Of a stretch of 64,000 nt of DNA, positions 10,831-20,970 are shown piece after piece. Source of the DNA: Aradus depressus (taxonomy: Eukaryota > Arthropoda > Insecta > Hemiptera > Aradidae); NCBI GenBank assembly GCA_963662175.1, contig OY759221.1, forward strand, positions 186,001-250,000, read 5' to 3'. Numbering within the stretch: position 1 is the first letter of the stretch; every line of letters starts with the position of its first letter. A model generated the notes under the pieces. It was not told where the DNA came from, made no database searches, and saw nothing but the letters and a program-made list of their open reading frames with translations. The translations under genes and the position numbers were made by a program.

Positions 10831-11774
10831 CTTAAACGTTCCGCTCAACATAGGGTACGTGACATCACCCAACACTCCTGCCAACTTCCTACTACCATCT
10901 CCAAAGCCCACTTATATTTCACATTTCTTCCTTGATAATTTTAGTTGGAACCAAACGGTAACTTATTTTACCATACATATGGAGTCTACCGAGCTCAGGA
11001 TCGCCATTTAGAAATCTAGCCAAGTCACTTAGCTCAGATATTTTAATCGGGAAGATAAAAATAAATTTGAGCACGTCGTCCTTCGGATTGGGCTTTAAGC
11101 TATGATCGAGGGCCTTTTTGTATGTCAGGTACTGGATAATGAGTCGTATGTTATGTATCTAAATCTGGGTAGCTGAAATTTCATTTACGTTAAAAATAAC
11201 TTGAGCACATCGTCCTTAGGATTGGACTTCAAGCTATGATCGAGGGCCTTTTTGTATGTCAGGTACTGGATAATGAGTCGTATGTTATGTATCTAAACCT
11301 GGGTAGCTGAAATTTCACTTAGGTTAAAAATAAATTTGAGCACGTCGTCCTTCGGATGGGACTTCCCCGATATATCTGAATCTGTATATCAGTTTTAACA
11401 AATATTAAATCTAAAAACTGTTAAAAAGCAAGAAATTTGATGAATGGGATTTCGCCCGACTTTTTCGAAAAACATTTTTATTTCGATTTTTGTGTAGGAT
11501 TCAGATAATTCGGTTGTTCATCAGTTTTAACAAATATTAAAACTAAAAACCGTTTAAAAGCGAGAAATTTCAAGAATGGAGTTTACCGAGCTCAGGATCG
11601 CCATTTAGAAATCTAGCCAAGTCACTTAGGTCAGATGTTTTAATCGGGAAGATAAAAATAACTTTGAGCACGTCGTCCTTCGGATGGGACTTTCCCGATA
11701 CATCTGAATCTTTCTTTGGTTGACCATCTTCGTTTCTGGATGCTGCCTATCTACTAACATAGCTGTATTAATTT
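10831..11774 (+). repeat. R1 repeat block inside the Harbinger element
   Basis: Same composition as 7035-8234. Cassettes with CGTCGTCCTTCGGA-type cores occur at about 11075, 11205, 11340 and 11665, with the AT-rich GTTTTAACAAATATTAAA segments between them. The block ends at TGTATTAATTTG, where the related block at 7980 continues with TTTTTCAG, so the following Helitron interrupts it at about 11775. No coding sequence. Confidence 0.65.
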
Positions 11775-12600
11775 GCAACAACGGACACCACAGCTAGTAC
11801 GAAGTTAGGAACCCTGGGCACCACATCTAGTATGTGCCTTGCAACAGCGGACCCCACAGCTAGTACGAAGTTCGGAACGCTGAGCACCACATCTAGTATG
11901 TGCCTTGCAACAGCGGACCCCACAGCTAGTACGAAGTTAGGAACCCTGGGCCCCACATCTAGTATGTGCCTTGCAACAGCGGACCCCACAGCTAGTACGA
12001 AGTTCGGAACGCTGAGCACCACATCTAGTATGTGCCTTGCAACAGCGGACCCCACAGCTAGTACGAAGTTCGGAACGCTGGGCAACACAGCTAGTATGTG
12101 CTTTGCAACAGCGGACCCCACAGGTAGTACGGAGTTAGGAACGCTGAGCACCACATCTAGTATGTGCCTTGCAACAGCCGACCCCACAGCTAGTACGAAG
12201 TTAGGAACGCCGAGCACCACATCTAGTTTGTGCCTTGCAACAGCGGACACCACAGCTAGTACGAAGTTAGGAACCCTGGGCACCACATCTAGTATGTGCC
12301 TTGCAACAGCGGACCCCACAGCTAGTACGAAGTTAGGAACGCCGAGCACCACATCTAGTTTGTGCCTTGCAACAGCGGACACCACAGCTAGTACGAAGTT
12401 CGGAACCCTGGGCACCACATCTAGTATGTGCCTTGCAACAGCGGACCCCACAGCTAGTACGAAGTTCGGAACGCTGGGCAACACAGCTAGTAAGTGTTTT
12501 GTAACAGCGGACCCCATAGATACTACATAGTTAGGAACGCCGGGCAACACAGCTAGTAAATGTCTTGCAACAGTGAACCCCACAGCGAATACACAGTTAC
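11775..12600 (-). repeat. 66-bp minisatellite (about 12 units) in a Helitron
   Basis: The unit contains GCGGACCCCACAGCTAGTA, then CGAAGTTAGGAACGCTG, then GGGCACCACATCTAGTATG. Because 66 is a multiple of three and the unit lacks stops in several frames, long reading frames appear on both strands (for example 11768-12622 minus and 11832-12530 plus). They are repetitive and match no protein family, so I treat them as artefacts. Each unit carries CTAGTA twice, echoing the Helitron CTAG-T terminus. Decayed copies of the unit occur at 9560-10010, 15945-16110, 21931-22016 and 23160-23460. Confidence 0.8.
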
Positions 12601-14118
12601 TACTACTACATGTGAAATTCATGACTATCCGATTGCCCTTTAATCATTCAGCATTATTTTTATGCTTAGCCCCCCCTCCAAATTTTTAAGATGTCACATA
12701 GTGTATTTTTCTATTTGGCCATCAAGAATACTACATGTGAAATTCCATGACAATACGACCAACCGTTAATGAGCTACCACTATATTTATACTTAGCCCCC
12801 CCCCCCCACAACCCCCCCTCCCGTTCAAAACTTTGGGACGCCACACACCTTATTTTTTATTTGGCCTTCAGGAATACTACATGTGAAACTTCGTGACAAT
12901 GCGACCAACCGTTAATGAGCTAGCTCTATATTTATACTTAGGCCCCCCCACAACCCCCCCTCCCGTTCAAAACTTTGGGACGCCAGGACGCCACACACCT
13001 TATTTTTCTATTTGGCCTTCAGGAATACTACATGGGAAATTTCGTGACAATACGATCAACCGTTAATGAGCTAGCTCTATATTTATACTTAGCCCCAACC
13101 CCCCCTCCCATTTAAAATTTTGGGACGCCACACAATATTTTTCAATTTGGCCTTTAAGAATACTACATGTGAAATTTCATGACAATCTGATCATCCGTTA
13201 AAGATCTATCACTATCTTTATATTTAGGCCTACGCCCACAACCCCCCCTCCCGATCAAAACTTTGGGACGCCACACACCTTATTTTTCTATTTGGCCTTC
13301 AGGAATACTCCATGTGAAATTTCGTGACAATCCGACCAACCGTTAAAGAATTAGCTCTATATTTATACTTAGGCCCCCCCACAACCCCCCCTCCCGTTCA
13401 AAACTTTGGGACGCCACACACCTTATTTTCCTATTTGGCTTTTAAAAATACTACGTGAAATTTCATGACGATTCGCCCATTAGTTAATGAGTTAGCTCTA
13501 TATTTATACTTAGGCCCCCCCACAACCCCCCCTCCCGTTCAAAACTTTGGGACGCCACACACCTTTTTTTCCTGTTTGGCTTTTAAAAAGACTACGTGTG
13601 AAATTTCATGACAATTCGACCATTAGTTAATGTGTTAGCTCTATATTTATACTTAGGCCCCCCCACAACCCCCCCTCCCGTTCAAAACTTTGGGACGCCA
13701 CACACCTTTTTTTCTTGTTTGGCTTTTAAAAAGACTACCTGTAAAATTTCATGACAATTCGCCCATTAGTTAATGAGTTAGCACTATTTTTATACTTAGG
13801 CCCCCCCCACAACCCCCCCTCCCGTTCAAAACTTTGGAACGCCACACACCTTTTTTTCTTGTTTGGCTTTTAAAAAGACTACCTGTAAAATTTCATGACA
13901 ATTCGCCCATTAGTTATTGAGTTAGCACTATTTTTATACTTAGGCCCCCCTTACAACCCCCCCTCCCGATCAAAATTTTGGGACGCCACATAGCCTATTA
14001 TTCAATCGGGCTCAGAAGAATGCTACATGGGCAGTTTCATAAAAATCCGTCCAGCGGTTTGGGCGTGATGCTGGAACAAACATACAAACAAACCCCGTTT
14101 CAGCTTTATTAATATAGA
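11775..14118 (-). mobile_element. Helitron, 5' end intact, 3' end truncated
   Basis: The 5' terminus on the minus strand is A|TCTATATTAATAAAGCTG at 14118, canonical insertion after A. The interior is the 66-bp array followed, at 12600-14080, by about eleven diverged units of about 120 bp (TACATGTGAAATTTCATGAC... poly-C ...GTTCAAAACTTTGGGACGCCACAC). The 3' hairpin/CTAG end is missing where the element meets R1 sequence at 11775. No Rep/helicase gene. Confidence 0.65.
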
Positions 14119-14398
14119 TGTAAACATAAAACATACAAAAATAATAATGCGAATAATGAGAGAATAAAATAAAGACAAGAAACCAAATAAAGTTAACTAA
14201 ACATGGGTAAGTGGTACTAATCATAAATTACATGAAGAAAGGAGGGTCCTAGAAATTAAATTCCCGAATTTACATATTTCTATATTTAGATGCAGCCCTT
14301 GCGTAGTTATAGATCAGATTCCAGTTTTTCCCATTCAGAAAAGCGATGAGTTTGATTCAATGATATTAATTTTTTTAAATTGCCGTGACGGCCGCTCG
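14119..14398. other. Right subterminal part of the Harbinger element
   Basis: AT-rich sequence between the Helitron 5' end and the right TIR. No recognisable coding exon could be supported here. Confidence 0.4.
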
Positions 14399-14431
14399 TC
14401 CGTGCCATGCCGCCCTAGTGCGAGCTTAGCT
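14399..14431 (-). repeat. Right TIR of the Harbinger element
   Basis: Reverse complement of 8238-8270 with two differences, followed by the TAA target duplicate at 14432-14434 and then by R1 sequence. Confidence 0.85.
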
Positions 14432-14434
14432 TAA

Positions 14435-15860
14435 CTCGTATGTTATGTATCTAAACCTGGGTAGCTGAAATTTCACTTAGGTTTAAAAAAACCTTGAGAA
14501 CGTCGTCCTTCGGATGGAACTTTCCCGATATATCTGAATCTGTCTATCAGTTTTAACTAATATTATGCCTATAAACCGTTAAAAAGCGAGACATTTGAAG
14601 AAGGGGATTTTGCCCGACTTATTTCGAATAACATTCTTATTTTGATTTTATAAAGGATCCGATGGGACTTTCCCGATATATCTGAATCTGTCAATCAGTT
14701 CTAACTAATATTAAGCCTATGAACCGTTAAAAAGCGAGAAATTTCAAGGATGGGATTTAGCCCGACTTTTTTCGAAAAACATTTTTGTGTAGGATTCAGA
14801 TATCCCGGTTGTTCATCAGTTTTAACAAATATTAAATCTAAAAACCGTTAAAAAGCGAGAAATTTGAAGAATGGAGTCTACCGAGCTCAGGATCGCCGTT
14901 TAGAAATCTAGCCAAGTCACTTAGGTCAGATGTTGGAATCGAGAAGATAAAAATAAATTTGAGCACGTCGTCCTTCGCATTGGACTTTAAGCGTTGATCG
15001 AGGGCTTTTGCGTATGTCAGGTACTCGATAATGAGTCGTATGTTATGTATCTAAACCTGGGTAGATGAAATTTCACTTAGGGTAAAAATAACTTTGAGCA
15101 CGTCGTCCTTCGGATGGGACTTTCCCGATACATCTGAATCTTTCTTTGGTTGACCATCTTCGTATCTGGATGCTGCATATTTACCAACATTGCTGTCATT
15201 ATTTGTTTTTCAGAAAATATGTCAAAACGGTCCCTCAAAGCCCATTTATATTCCACATTTCTTCCTCGATAATTTTAGTTGGAACTAAACGGTAACTTAT
15301 TTTATCTTACATATGGAGTCTATCGAGGTCAGGATCGCCTCTTAGAAATCTAGCCAAGTCACTTAGGTCAGATGTTTTAATCGAGAAGATAAAAATAAAT
15401 TTGAGCACGTCGTCCTTCGGATTGGACTTTAAGTCATGATCGAGGGCCTTTTCGTATGTCAGGTACTCGATAATAAGTCGTATGTTATGAATCTAAACGT
15501 GGGTAGGTGAAATTTCACTTAGGTTAAAAATAACTTTGAGCACTTCGTCCTTCGGATTGGACTCCAAGCTATGATTGAGGGCCTTTTTGTATGTCAGGTG
15601 CTCGATAATGAGTCGTATGTTTTGTAACTAAACCTAGGTAGCTAAAATTTCACTTAGGTTCGAAAAACCTTGAGCACGTCGTCCTTCGGATGGGACTTTC
15701 CCGATATATCTTAATCTGTCTATCAGTTTTAACAAATAGTAAATCCATAAACCGTTAAAAAGCAGGAAATTTGAAGAATGGTATTTAGCCCGACTTTTTT
15801 CGAAAAACATGTTTATTTCAATTTTTGTGTAGGATTCAGATATCCGGGTAGCTGACCCGA
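14435..15860 (+). repeat. R1 repeat block right of the Harbinger element
   Basis: Continues the R1 sequence interrupted at 8234. Cassettes occur at about 14500, 14965, 15100, 15405, 15540 and 15680, the last several about 135 bp apart, with the CCGAGCTCAGGATCGCC head-like segment at about 14880. No gene. Confidence 0.65.
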
Positions 15861-15944
15861 CAGACGTCGTTCTGTCAAAAGCTATTGGACTGGATTTTTT
15901 TTTTATTTATTTTTTTTACTTGGAACCACAGCAAGTTCCTACTT

Positions 15945-16960
15945 AAGAACACCGGGCACCTTAGATAGTATGCGCCTTGCAACTCCGTTCAACCAGCTAT
16001 TAAGTTCTTAGGACCGCTGGGCAACACAGATAGTACGTAGTTAGGAACGCAGGGCACCGCAGCTAGTATGTGCCTTGCAACAGCGGATGCCCTAGGTATT
16101 TTGTGCTTAAGAACGCTGGTGAGAGCTATTATTTACCGTGCAATGGTGCATCTTCAAGGTAATACATGCTAAGGAAACCCACCCTATTAAAATTAGGGCT
16201 ATTTCCCATCTTTAAAAAAGCTCCATGTGAGATTCATTCAGCATTAATGGACCCCCGCCCCGCCCGTCCAAAAGAGTCACAGCCAATTTTTAAATATTGC
16301 TTTTGACACTACTATTTAGGTATATGCTTGCCCCCCCCCCCCCCCCACCATACCTCCCTCCCGTTGACAATTTTGAGACGTCACATATCCTTTTTTTGTT
16401 TTTGTCTTTTAAGAATACTACATGTGAAATTCCATGACAATCCGACCATTCGTTAATGAGCTACAACTATTTTATGCTAAGGCCTACCCCCAAAACCCCC
16501 CTCCCTTTCAAAATGTTGAGATGCCACACACCCTATTTTTTAATTCGGGCTTTAAGAATACCACATGTGAAATTCCATGACAATCCGATCATCTGTTAAT
16601 GACCTATCAGTATCTTTATATTTACGCCTACCCCCACAACCCCCCCTCCCGTTCAAAATTTTGAGATGTCACGTACCGTATTTTTCAATTTGGCCTTTAA
16701 GAATACTACATGTCAAATTCCATGTCAATCGGATCATCCGTTAAAGACCTATCACTATCTTTATATTAGGCCTAGCCCCCCCTTTCAAATTTTGAGACTT
16801 CACACATCCTTTTTTTAAATTTGGCTTTTTAGAATACTACATGTGAAATTCCATGACAATCCGAGTATTTGTTAATGAGTTACCGGTATCTTTATACTAA
16901 GGCCTACCTCCACAACCCCCCCTCCCGTGCAAATTTAGCCAATCATTTTTATTATATAGA
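15945..16960 (-). mobile_element. Helitron, 5' end intact, decayed
   Basis: The 5' end on the minus strand is A|TCTATATAATAAAAATGATT at 16960. The interior carries decayed 66-bp units (15945-16110) and about six diverged units of about 120 bp with poly-C stretches. The 3' hairpin/CTAG end was not found; the left limit is a guess from where unit similarity stops, next to a short inverted repeat GACAGA...TCTGTC at 15869-15886. Confidence 0.55.
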
Positions 16961-17153
16961 TGTAGATATGTAAAAACTGAATAAAACGAAACAGTAAGTA
17001 AATGACAAAGATGACAACCAAAGATAAATCGAGGAATTTGCCAGAAGCGAAGATTTAAAAACAATCAAGAAAATAAAACGCACTAAAAACTGATAACATG
17101 CACTAAAAACTGAATAAAACGAAACGGTAAGTAAATGATTTTAGGGTGTCTGA
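16961..17153. other. Spacer before the LTR
   Basis: AT-rich sequence with a local duplication (GCACTAAAAACTGA and ACTGAATAAAACGAAAC each occur twice between about 16975 and 17130). No gene. Confidence 0.5.
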
Positions 17154-17350
17154 AGTTAAGCCCTGGAGTTATGCCATCCTCAGCAGAACTTCACACTACC
17201 ATATAAATAGCTGACCACAGATGTGGGCAGCAGTAGTAGTTGTTATCTTGTAGTCTATTTATCTAGTTGGCTAATGTGAACCTATGTAACTTGTAATCTT
17301 ATAAAATAAAATATTTTTTTTTAAGTGATCAGTGGATTTGTGGATTTAAC
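17154..17350 (+). repeat. 5' LTR of errantivirus-like element 1
   Basis: A 197-bp LTR with AGTTA...TTAAC ends, a TATA-like CATATAAATAG at about 17200 and an AATAAAATA polyadenylation-type signal near 17307. The length and the AGTTA start equal those of the better preserved copy at 46136-46332. It is directly followed by the primer site. There is no 3' LTR because the element is truncated at 21930, so LTR divergence cannot be measured. Confidence 0.75.
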
Positions 17351-17368
17351 TGGCGCCCGAACAGGGAC
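17351..17368 (+). promoter_or_regulatory. Primer binding site, tRNA-Lys type
   Basis: TGGCGCCCGAACAGGGAC begins right at the LTR end. It is complementary to the 3' end of a tRNA-Lys, and the same 18 bases are the primer site of lentiviruses. The second element has a slightly different form at 46333. Confidence 0.85.
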
Positions 17369-17654
17369 TCTGAAAACAAGTGATCAAGTGTCAAGTGCTT
17401 CGAGTATTCACGAGGAAATATTAACAGTGAAGAAAAGAAGTAGTTGAGGAATACCGACGAAATACATCAACAGGTATTTGAACTTATCTCCAGTGTTCCA
17501 AGCATACCTTGGTCAACACGAGACTTTGGCCAGCGACATCACTTCGGTTGGATCTCAATCCTTCATTCAGAGACCTGGAACCTACCAACTTGTTGGATCT
17601 TCAACTCTAAGTTAAAGAACACTTTAAGGTTAGATTAGTCATAACAATTCATGT

Positions 17655-18731
17655 ATGCCTAAGCCTAATAATTTAAAGATAAAGGTAAGCTCTCAACTTA
17701 CCGAACAATTAAAAACAGAATACACAAACATGGCTAACATAACTTACACTATGACTAAGGAGGATTACGATCATATACCATATTATGATGGTTCGCCAGA
17801 GAATTTAATTTATTTTGTACAGGCAGTGACTAAGGTCTTTTCGACAGTTTGCTCTGTTAACAATACTGAAGCTGGTAGAAACCATGCCAGACTTCTATGT
17901 AAAGTTATATCTAGACTAACTGACGACGCGAGGCATTGTCTCTTAACTAATGACTTTCAAAGCATAGACGAATTGATAGAATATCTAAAAAACTCTTTTA
18001 AGGACTCCAGAACTATTGAGCAACTAAAAGTAGAAATATTTAATACTAAAATGCATTTCAAAGAACACCCTTTAGACTTTGTATGTAGAATTGATAAAAT
18101 TAGGGCATTAATATTCACTAGAATTAAGTTAGATAATCCACAAAATCAGGCAACCCTAATGAATTATCAGGACAAAGAGATAGTATATCACGTTCTGTCC
18201 TGCTTACCTCCACAACTCTGCGATTTTTTGCATCATATAAAGCTAACCAATTTAGAAAGTGTAAAAAATGCGCTTCATAATGAATGTACGTTTATATTAG
18301 ACCGACTGTACGGACAACAGTGGCAGTCGAGAACTTACAAGGACACACCCAGATCAGGTTACAATAATAGAAAGGTTCAACCTCCGGGGAATTATCGTCA
18401 AAATAGGTACCATCAACCATCCCAATATCATGAACGGGAAGTAAGACCCCATCAGAAACCATTTGAACATAATTATTCATACAATCGCAATGACGCGCCT
18501 AATTATTTTAATAGACCAAGACAGCAATCTAACCTTCCCACTGAACCTTTTAACCCGTCCTCTCAGAATACCGTATCAATGCGCACGGTAAGACAAAATC
18601 ACCAAATGAACCATTTGGAAATAGACAAGGACGAAAAGATAAGGGAACTGGAAAATAAATTAGAAGAATTACAATTGCGAAATTCTTTTTTAGATCAAGA
18701 CAGGCCCGCACCTGCCCCGAATATAGCCTGA
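17655..18731 (+). CDS. gag: Gag of errantivirus-like element 1
   Basis: 358 codons are open without a break. The capsid-like region spans about residues 35-220 (HIPYYDGSPENLIYFVQAV near its start; MHFKEHPLDFVCRIDKIRAL). A basic tail rich in Asn, Gln and Arg follows, with a charged helical end (about 320-350) and no CCHC zinc knuckle, as in gypsy-type errantivirus Gag proteins. The Met at 17731, inside the frame, aligns better with the start of the second copy and may be the real start. The 17369-17654 leader holds no other gene. Gag should assemble the particle and reach pol by -1 frameshifting at 18686. Confidence 0.85.
   Translation: MPKPNNLKIKVSSQLTEQLKTEYTNMANITYTMTKEDYDHIPYYDGSPENLIYFVQAVTKVFSTVCSVNNTEAGRNHARLLCKVISRLTDDARHCLLTNDFQSIDELIEYLKNSFKDSRTIEQLKVEIFNTKMHFKEHPLDFVCRIDKIRALIFTRIKLDNPQNQATLMNYQDKEIVYHVLSCLPPQLCDFLHHIKLTNLESVKNALHNECTFILDRLYGQQWQSRTYKDTPRSGYNNRKVQPPGNYRQNRYHQPSQYHEREVRPHQKPFEHNYSYNRNDAPNYFNRPRQQSNLPTEPFNPSSQNTVSMRTVRQNHQMNHLEIDKDEKIRELENKLEELQLRNSFLDQDRPAPAPNIA
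18686..18692 (+). promoter_or_regulatory. -1 ribosomal frameshift heptamer T TTT TTA (element 1)
   Basis: In the gag frame the codons are TCT TTT TTA GAT, giving the X XXY YYZ slippery heptamer. The -1 frame is open from here into protease. Eight nt downstream, CAGG-CCCGCA-CCTG can form a short hairpin. The second copy has the same heptamer at the same relative place (47687-47693). Confidence 0.75.
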
Positions 18732-20962
18732 ATTTAACGGAAACGTTGCCTCACTTCAAATGTAAAGAAAAATTAAAATGGCTCATTGATACCGGATCCT
18801 CTAAAAACTATATAAACCCAAATTCCCTACCCGAAGGAATTAAAATTAAATCGGAAGACTTTATTGTAAAAACTCCAATTGGGAAACAAAAAGGAGACCA
18901 GATGGTCACCCTAAACCTTAAACCCTATTTAGGAGTAGACAAACTAGAAAAATTTTATATATTTCCTTTTAGTAATACTTATAATATATTATTAGGTTTT
19001 GAAACCATGAAAAATTTGAATTGTGAGATAAAATGCTCTAAGAAAAAAATTATTTTAAATAATGGCGAAATTGAAATAATAACTTCAGAAAAAGAAACTC
19101 CTGAATCCTTTAACTGTAATTTTGAAGCAATCAAACCTAAAGATTTAAAAAATGTAATAAGACATAAACATTTAAATAACGAAAATTCAGAAAGATTATG
19201 TACATTAATTACCAAATATTCTAATATTATAAAAGAAGAAAACGATTTACTAACGTCCACACACTTGTTAAAACACTCAATTAAGTTACAGACTGACAGA
19301 TCAATTTACACACGAAATTATCGATATCCGCATCAATTCAAGCAAGACATCGAGAACGAAGTGAACAAACTTTTGCAACAAAACATAATTCGCCCCAGCA
19401 ACTCGCCCTATAATTCGCCTGTATGGATAGTCCCTAAGAACACAGACGCAAGCGGCAAAAGAAAGGTACGACTGGTTATAGACTATAGAAAACTAAATCA
19501 AAGTACAATACCCGATAAACATCCGTTGCCTAATATTGAAGACTTGTTTGCAAAAATAGGAAAATCAAAAATCTTCTCCTCTATTGATCTAGCCTCCGGC
19601 TTTCATCAAATAGAGATGGACGAAGACTCTATTGCAAAAACTGCATTTTCAACAGATTTCGGCCATTTCGAATTCTTGAGAATGCCATTCGGACTTTGCA
19701 ATGCACCACCCAACTTTCAGCGTGCAATGAATACGATATTTCAAAATACCCAGAATACACTAGTATACATGGATGACCTAATCATATTTTCAAACTCAGT
19801 AGATGAACACTACCAACATCTTCAAGCAGTCTTTGAAAAATTAGCTGAGCACAACCTAAAAATCCAATTAGATAAAACCGAGTTCATGAAACCAGAACTT
19901 CTATTTCTAGGCCACATTATATCAACAAAAGGTATTAAACCTAATCCTCAGAAACTCAAGGCAGTAGAAGCATTCCCACTACCAAAAACGATACAACAAA
20001 TCAAACAATTTTTGGGACTTACGGGATATTATAGAAAATTCATTAACAATTACGCACAAATAGCCAAACCCTTAACTCACGCACTTCATAAGGATGTTGA
20101 CATCAACCCATTGCATTACACCGAAGCATTTGAAACTCTTAAATCTATGTTGATAAATGCTCCTATAGTTCAACTTCCCGATTTCACACAAAATTTTATT
20201 TTAACAACTGATGCTAGTAATTATGCACTCGGAGCAGTCCTTTCCCAATCTTCAGGAGGAAGGGACCACCCCATTTCATTCGCATCACGAACTCTAGGAA
20301 AAAATGAATTAAATTATTCCACTATTGAAAAAGAATGTCTTGCCATCACTTGGGCATGTCAATTCTTTAAACCGTATCTATATGGAAAAAAATTTGAACT
20401 ACACACTGACCACAAGCCACTACAATGGCTATTTACTATGAAAAATACCAATGCCAGGCTAATGAGGTGGATATTCCAACTTAGCGACTTTGAATTCGAG
20501 ATCAAGCACATAGCTGGTAAAACTAATTTTGTAGCGGACGCCCTTAGTAGAAACCCAGTCGAGCAGGAAGTAAATACCTTAGAGGAAGAATTAAACGACT
20601 TCCTAGTACTAAATAGACCAACACCAGAAATAACAAACGAAATATTTGAAAATCGCGAAAGGTTTAACGAATTACCCTATAATGAGCCCACCAGTACGGA
20701 AATGCAGGAACTATTAGACGAGCAAGGAATAGAGATTATAGAAAGTCCCAGCAATCAACAACAAGAGCGAATGGAAACAGATAGTATGGTAACAGTCCAT
20801 TCCCAGGAGTCATCAAACCAACAAATTTGGACTGTAGATACTGACAAACCAATAAACGTAGAGAAACACCAAATATTTGTAACTCGTGGATCAAGTAAAA
20901 TAATTCACACTAGACCTTTTGGCAATAAACACAGATACTTTTTAGATACAGCTTACCCCTGA
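18689..20962 (+). CDS. pol: Pol, first part: protease, RT, RNase H (element 1)
   Basis: In the -1 frame relative to gag. Protease has LIDTGSSKNYINP (Asp codon 18788). RT has the VYMDD catalytic box at 19763-19777, FSSIDLASGFHQI and FLRMPFGLCNAPP. RNase H has LTTDASNYALGAVLSQ, IEKECLAITWACQFF and HTDHKPLQWL, all key acids present. The frame then runs into a region corresponding to the linker to integrase and stops at 20960-20962, before the integrase zinc finger, because of an indel within about 20 nt. Closest in layout to 17.6/297/gypsy-type elements. Polymerase-related motifs look intact. Confidence 0.85.
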   Translation, partial: FRSRQARTCPEYSLNLTETLPHFKCKEKLKWLIDTGSSKNYINPNSLPEGIKIKSEDFIVKTPIGKQKGDQMVTLNLKPYLGVDKLEKFYIFPFSNTYNILLGFETMKNLNCEIKCSKKKIILNNGEIEIITSEKETPESFNCNFEAIKPKDLKNVIRHKHLNNENSERLCTLITKYSNIIKEENDLLTSTHLLKHSIKLQTDRSIYTRNYRYPHQFKQDIENEVNKLLQQNIIRPSNSPYNSPVWIVPKNTDASGKRKVRLVIDYRKLNQSTIPDKHPLPNIEDLFAKIGKSKIFSSIDLASGFHQIEMDEDSIAKTAFSTDFGHFEFLRMPFGLCNAPPNFQRAMNTIFQNTQNTLVYMDDLIIFSNSVDEHYQHLQAVFEKLAEHNLKIQLDKTEFMKPELLFLGHIISTKGIKPNPQKLKAVEAFPLPKTIQQIKQFLGLTGYYRKFINNYAQIAKPLTHALHKDVDINPLHYTEAFETLKSMLINAPIVQLPDFTQNFILTTDASNYALGAVLSQSSGGRDHPISFASRTLGKNELNYSTIEKECLAITWACQFFKPYLYGKKFELHTDHKPLQWLFTMKNTNARLMRWIFQLSDFEFEIKHIAGKTNFVADALSRNPVEQEVNTLEEELNDFLVLNRPTPEITNEIFENRERFNELPYNEPTSTEMQELLDEQGIEIIESPSNQQQERMETDSMVTVHSQESSNQQIWTVDTDKPINVEKHQIFVTRGSSKIIHTRPFGNKHRYFLDTAYP

Positions 20963-20970
20963 GTGAAATT

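Larger units (their letters stand above)
8238..14431. mobile_element. Composite PIF/Harbinger DNA transposon with nested repeats
   Basis: Imperfect 33-bp terminal inverted repeats (8238-8270 and 14399-14431, two mismatches; AGCTAAGC...ACTAGGGCGGCA) are flanked by TAA duplicates (8235-8237, 14432-14434). A 3-bp TAA/TTA duplication is diagnostic of PIF/Harbinger. Next to the left end lie a HARBI1-type transposase fragment (+) and a MADF-domain exon (-), the two proteins such elements encode. The interior has been replaced or filled by two Helitrons, an R1 block, a 66-bp minisatellite and a Penelope-type palindrome. It interrupts R1 sequence, which resumes at 14435. Confidence 0.8.

Noticed and set aside
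11832..12622. Long reading frames on both strands (232 and 284 codons)
   Set aside because: They are translations of a 66-bp tandem repeat whose length is a multiple of three; no family resemblance and mirror frames on both strands.
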